A stretch of DNA of 7,428 nucleotides from Polyangiaceae bacterium (GTDB taxonomy: Bacteria > Myxococcota_A > Polyangia > Polyangiales > Polyangiaceae): NCBI GenBank assembly GCA_025934595.1, contig JAICXU010000136.1:1-7428 (forward strand), read 5' to 3'. The notes under the pieces are model-generated. The model saw only the letters and a program-made list of their open reading frames with translations, did not search any database and was not told the origin of the DNA. Position 1 is the first letter of the stretch; the number at the start of each line of letters is the position of its first letter. Position numbers and translations under genes: made by a program. Positions 5,661-7,428 of this stretch are shown here, one piece after another.

Positions 5661-6008
5661 TTCTTCCGGCACCGCGCGCACGCGCCTCTTCACGACTCCC
5701 AGCGTGATCAGATGCGAGCGCTTCAATCCCGCTTCGAGCGCTCTCACGTGCTGTGACCATACCCATGTGTGGAGCGCATGCAGGATCGCATCGCTCGCAC
5801 GCTCTCCGTACGGGTGCGCGTCGCGCAAGAGAAGCGACCCTTCTCGCTGCTGCGCCGAACCGTAGCCGTATGCAGCGAGCGCGGTTGCAATCGGTGGATG
5901 GCTCGCGACGGCGATGAGAAACTTGAACGCCTGATCGCAAACCTTGGCGCGCGCTTCATCGGACGCGGGCGGAGCGCGATCTACCAAGACAGGATGCAGA
6001 GGGGTCAT
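5628..6008 (-). CDS. Hypothetical helical protein, unrecognised family
   Basis: I do not recognise this family. With ATG at 6008 the product has 126 residues; ATG at 6092 would give 154 and overlap the upstream VOC gene's end by 22 bp. The 6008 start has GAGG only 2 nt upstream, and 6092 has no clear site, so the start is unsettled. Codon third positions follow the G/C bias of neighbouring genes, supporting coding. The composition is predicted mostly helical with no signal peptide or membrane span. Visible segments are DEARAKVCDQAFKFLIAVA, then ATALAAYGYGS, then DAILHALHTWVWSQHVRALE. The basic C-terminus (KRRVRAVPEESG) contains the only Pro-Glu-rich turn. It lies 62 bp after the VOC gene on the same strand, perhaps in the same transcript. 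No function is proposed. Confidence 0.5.
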   Translation of the reverse strand: MTPLHPVLVDRAPPASDEARAKVCDQAFKFLIAVASHPPIATALAAYGYGSAQQREGSLLLRDAHPYGERASDAILHALHTWVWSQHVRALEAGLKRSHLITLGVVKRRVRAVPEESGIVLKGVPR

Positions 6009-6070
6009 GACCTCGCGGATATCGGCAGCGCGTCCGATTTGGTTGCGTGAGGCCCGTCTGACGTCGCGTT

Positions 6071-6475
6071 TCAGCGAATCGGTTTCTTCCATTCGCGGAG
6101 CTCGATCGAATAGCCGTCCGGATCGAGAATCTCCGCGCGCACGTACGTGTCGATTTCGCGCGGACCCCATGAGGCTGCGATGCCGCGTTTTTTCAGCGCT
6201 TCGAGCGCTTCCTCCATGTCGTCCACCTCGAGCGCCATCAAGCGATACCCGAGCTGCAGCGCTTTCGGCGCGGCCGACTTCGGCATGCCCCTGTAGTGGA
6301 GCAGCTCGATGCCCGTTCCGCCGAGATCGAGATAGACGATGTCGAGCGTGGCGCCCGCCGGCAGCTTCACTTCTTGCCGAAGCTTCTCCCGGAAGCCGAG
6401 CACCTCGACGTAGAAGGCGGCGCTACGAGCGGGCTCGTCGGTGACGATTTCGACGTGATCGATCTTCTTGAACAT
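6071..6475 (-). CDS. VOC-superfamily (glyoxalase/bleomycin-resistance fold) protein
   Basis: Single VOC protomer of 134 residues with the paired beta-alpha-beta-beta-beta modules. Module 1 starts KKIDHVEIVTDEPARSAAFY and contains VLGFREKL and IELLHYRG. Module 2 holds LMALEVDDMEEALEALKKRG and the C-terminal ILDPDGYSIELREW. Putative metal ligands by alignment to glyoxalase I are His7, Glu57 and Glu125. The position usually occupied by the third-strand His (as in RHIAFEVDD) is Leu79, so one ligand is missing. It may bind metal differently or act as a non-lyase VOC protein (dioxygenase-like, or binding/resistance). The ATG at 6475 has no obvious Shine-Dalgarno. Substrate cannot be assigned. Confidence 0.85.
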   Translation of the reverse strand: MFKKIDHVEIVTDEPARSAAFYVEVLGFREKLRQEVKLPAGATLDIVYLDLGGTGIELLHYRGMPKSAAPKALQLGYRLMALEVDDMEEALEALKKRGIAASWGPREIDTYVRAEILDPDGYSIELREWKKPIR

Positions 6476-6646
6476 GGAAGCGAAGCTACCACGCGCGTTC
6501 TCGGCGCACGACGCCGCCTACTGAGCAAGGAAGGTCCGGCCAGATTGTGGCGGAAGCCAAAAAAATGAGGAAGGGCGAGATTTTCATTTCACCCTGATGC
6601 CAGCTCGGGCATGGCCAACGACGTGCTCGATCATTCGTGACGTGGC

Positions 6647-6680
6647 TCGTGCGACGCGAGTCATGTCGCGACTCGCACGA
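6647..6680. repeat. Strong hairpin / palindrome upstream of the small-protein / nucleotidyltransferase pair
   Basis: TCGTGCGA (6647-6654) pairs perfectly with TCGCACGA (6673-6680). Directly inside, CGCGA (6655-6659) pairs with TCGCG (6666-6670), leaving a 6-nt loop and a 2-nt bulge. An alternative 7-bp pairing GCGAGTC/GACTCGC is also possible. No T-tract follows on the plus strand, so an operator or RNA regulatory element is likelier than a terminator. It ends 27 nt before the GTG at 6708. Confidence 0.5.
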
Positions 6681-6695
6681 CGCTTGCCGGTGCTC

Positions 6696-6701
6696 TATGA
6701 T
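6696..6701 (+). promoter_or_regulatory. Candidate -10 element giving a leaderless transcript
   Basis: TATGAT matches TATAAT at 5 of 6 positions. Six nucleotides follow before the GTG at 6708, so transcription would be expected to start at or next to the start codon. No good -35 lies 17 bp upstream; that region is occupied by the right arm of the hairpin, compatible with a regulated promoter. Assigned from spacing and sequence only. Confidence 0.35.
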
Positions 6702-6707
6702 CACGAG

Positions 6708-6947
6708 GTGACGACCGCCGACACGTCCGCCGCCGCACACGCCGCGCAGATCGCTGCGATCCGTCGCTTGTCGCCCGAGGCCCGCGTGCGAATCGCGGCG
6801 GAGATGAGCCAGGCCGCGCGCGAAATATCGCTCGAAGGCATTCGCCGACGAAATCCTGCGCTCACCGACGACGAGGCCCGTTTCGAGCTCGCGCGTCTGC
6901 TCTATGGCGACGATCTCGCCCGCCGTGCCTACAGAAGGATGCGGTGA
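6708..6947 (+). CDS. Small conserved-type protein paired with a nucleotidyltransferase
   Basis: A 79-residue, Arg/Ala-rich, predicted all-helical protein with no signal peptide or membrane span. The core EARVRIAAEMSQAAREISLE, then GIRRRNPALTDDEARFELAR and LLYGDDL, resembles small uncharacterised proteins I know from high-GC bacteria, which commonly sit just before nucleotidyltransferase-domain genes. The GTG start was chosen because the sequence upstream (to an ATG at 6663 inside the hairpin, or to 6597) looks non-coding. There is no separate Shine-Dalgarno, but a leaderless start is plausible. Its stop overlaps the next start (GTGA), indicating coupling. By analogy with MNT-type pairs it may be the partner or antitoxin of the downstream enzyme; that role is inferred from position alone. 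Confidence 0.7.
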   Translation: MTTADTSAAAHAAQIAAIRRLSPEARVRIAAEMSQAAREISLEGIRRRNPALTDDEARFELARLLYGDDLARRAYRRMR

Positions 6948-7428
6948 GCGATTCGCTCCAGGATTTGCTCGCGCGCGTCGCACGCGCTTTCGAGAAGACG
7001 GCAATTCCGTTCATGGTCGCTGGCTCTTTCGCGAGCACGACCCACGGCGTTCCGCGCACGACCCAGGACCTCGACATCGTGATCGATCCGGCGTCCCCCG
7101 CCGATCTCGATGCGCTCTTGGCGCAGTTCCCCGCGGATGCCTACTGCGTCGACGCCGACGCGGCACGCGACGCGCTGGCGCGCCGTTCGACGTTCAACGT
7201 GATCGACATGGCCTCGGGCTGGAAGATCGATCTCATCATTCGCAAGAATCGGGCATTCAGCCGGAGCGAGATGGCGCGGCGCGCGACGATCCGCCTCGTC
7301 CTCACGCTGGCCGACCGAGGCGACGGGAGCCGTAGCCACAGTCGCTGGTTTCGCCGCGCGCCGCGCGCGCGCGAGCTCGCCGGCGCGTCCGAGCAGCGTG
7401 GTGAGAATCTCGTCGACGTCACGCATGG
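6944..7428 (+). CDS. Nucleotidyltransferase-fold protein (AbiEii/MNT-like), open at the right edge
   Basis: DNA polymerase beta-like nucleotidyltransferase fold. From the GTG start, residues 1-22 form a helix (SLQDLLARVARAFEKT), followed by the glycine-serine motif AGSFASTTHG (26-35; G27, S28) and the metal-binding DLD (Asp42, Asp44) in TTQDLDIVID. Asp96 in GWKIDLIIRK is the likely third carboxylate. All core catalytic residues are present. RAFSRSEMARR (103-113) also matches the family. From about residue 119 (7300) the frame reads RGDGSRSHSRWFRRAPRARE, Arg/Ser-rich and unlike the usual LEWAK..SERQ C-terminal helices. The frame is still open at the window end. It starts on the stop of the small upstream protein. 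It could be a toxin or an RNA/protein-modifying enzyme; the substrate is unknown. Confidence 0.8.
   Translation, partial: MSDSLQDLLARVARAFEKTAIPFMVAGSFASTTHGVPRTTQDLDIVIDPASPADLDALLAQFPADAYCVDADAARDALARRSTFNVIDMASGWKIDLIIRKNRAFSRSEMARRATIRLVLTLADRGDGSRSHSRWFRRAPRARELAGASEQRGENLVDVTH

Noticed and set aside
6563..6594. AAATGA/TCATTT inverted repeat near the A-tract as a terminator
   Set aside because: 6-bp AT stem with a 15-nt spacer. It is not positioned at the end of any gene on the needed strand.

Overview
The window is about two-thirds G+C, with strong G/C preference at third codon positions, so many long antisense open frames occur by chance. Gene content and protein style suggest a high-GC soil bacterium, probably a myxobacterium-like proteobacterium (Myxococcota). 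That placement is inference; no rRNA or marker gene is present.

Left part (1-2642, minus strand): a high-affinity phosphate uptake (Pst) operon, transcribed right to left as pstB (ATPase), pstS (periplasmic phosphate-binding lipoprotein) and pstC (permease, cut by the left edge). The order B-S-C differs from the common S-C-A-B. A good Pho-box match (two GTGTGAC units at an 11-bp period) lies just upstream of pstB, with a plausible -10 at the right distance.

Centre left (2764-3893, plus strand): diverging from pst, a MIP-family channel overlaps by 4 bp an ArsC-type low-molecular-weight-phosphatase-fold arsenate reductase. This matches the known aquaglyceroporin plus ArsC arsenic-detoxification pairing: ArsC reduces arsenate to arsenite, which leaves through the channel. 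Arsenate enters cells through phosphate transporters, so the divergent pst / mip-arsC layout makes biological sense. The channel has TPA in place of its first NPA motif.

Centre (4094-4943, plus strand): an ArsR-family repressor overlaps an AHSA1/SRPBCC-domain protein, a common pair. An AT-rich patch upstream holds a promoter-like sequence and a perfect inverted repeat, a likely autoregulatory operator. The repressor lacks the usual CxC arsenite site, so it need not respond to arsenic.

Right part (5200-7428): small accessory genes. A toxin-antitoxin-like pair has a ParE-type toxin that appears internally deleted. Two minus-strand genes follow: a VOC/glyoxalase-fold protein and an unrecognised helical protein. 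Last comes a plus-strand pair of a 79-aa conserved-type small protein and a minimal-type nucleotidyltransferase. That pair follows a strong hairpin and a TATGAT box whose spacing predicts a leaderless transcript. The nucleotidyltransferase loses family resemblance near 7300 and runs off the right edge.

No gap exceeds 300 bases. The larger ones are 3894-4093 (hairpin, ArsR promoter/operator), 4944-5199 (only a weak 6-bp inverted repeat seen) and 6476-6707 (a tiny signal-peptide-like frame, the hairpin and the TATGAT box). No tRNA, rRNA, CRISPR array or insertion sequence was seen.
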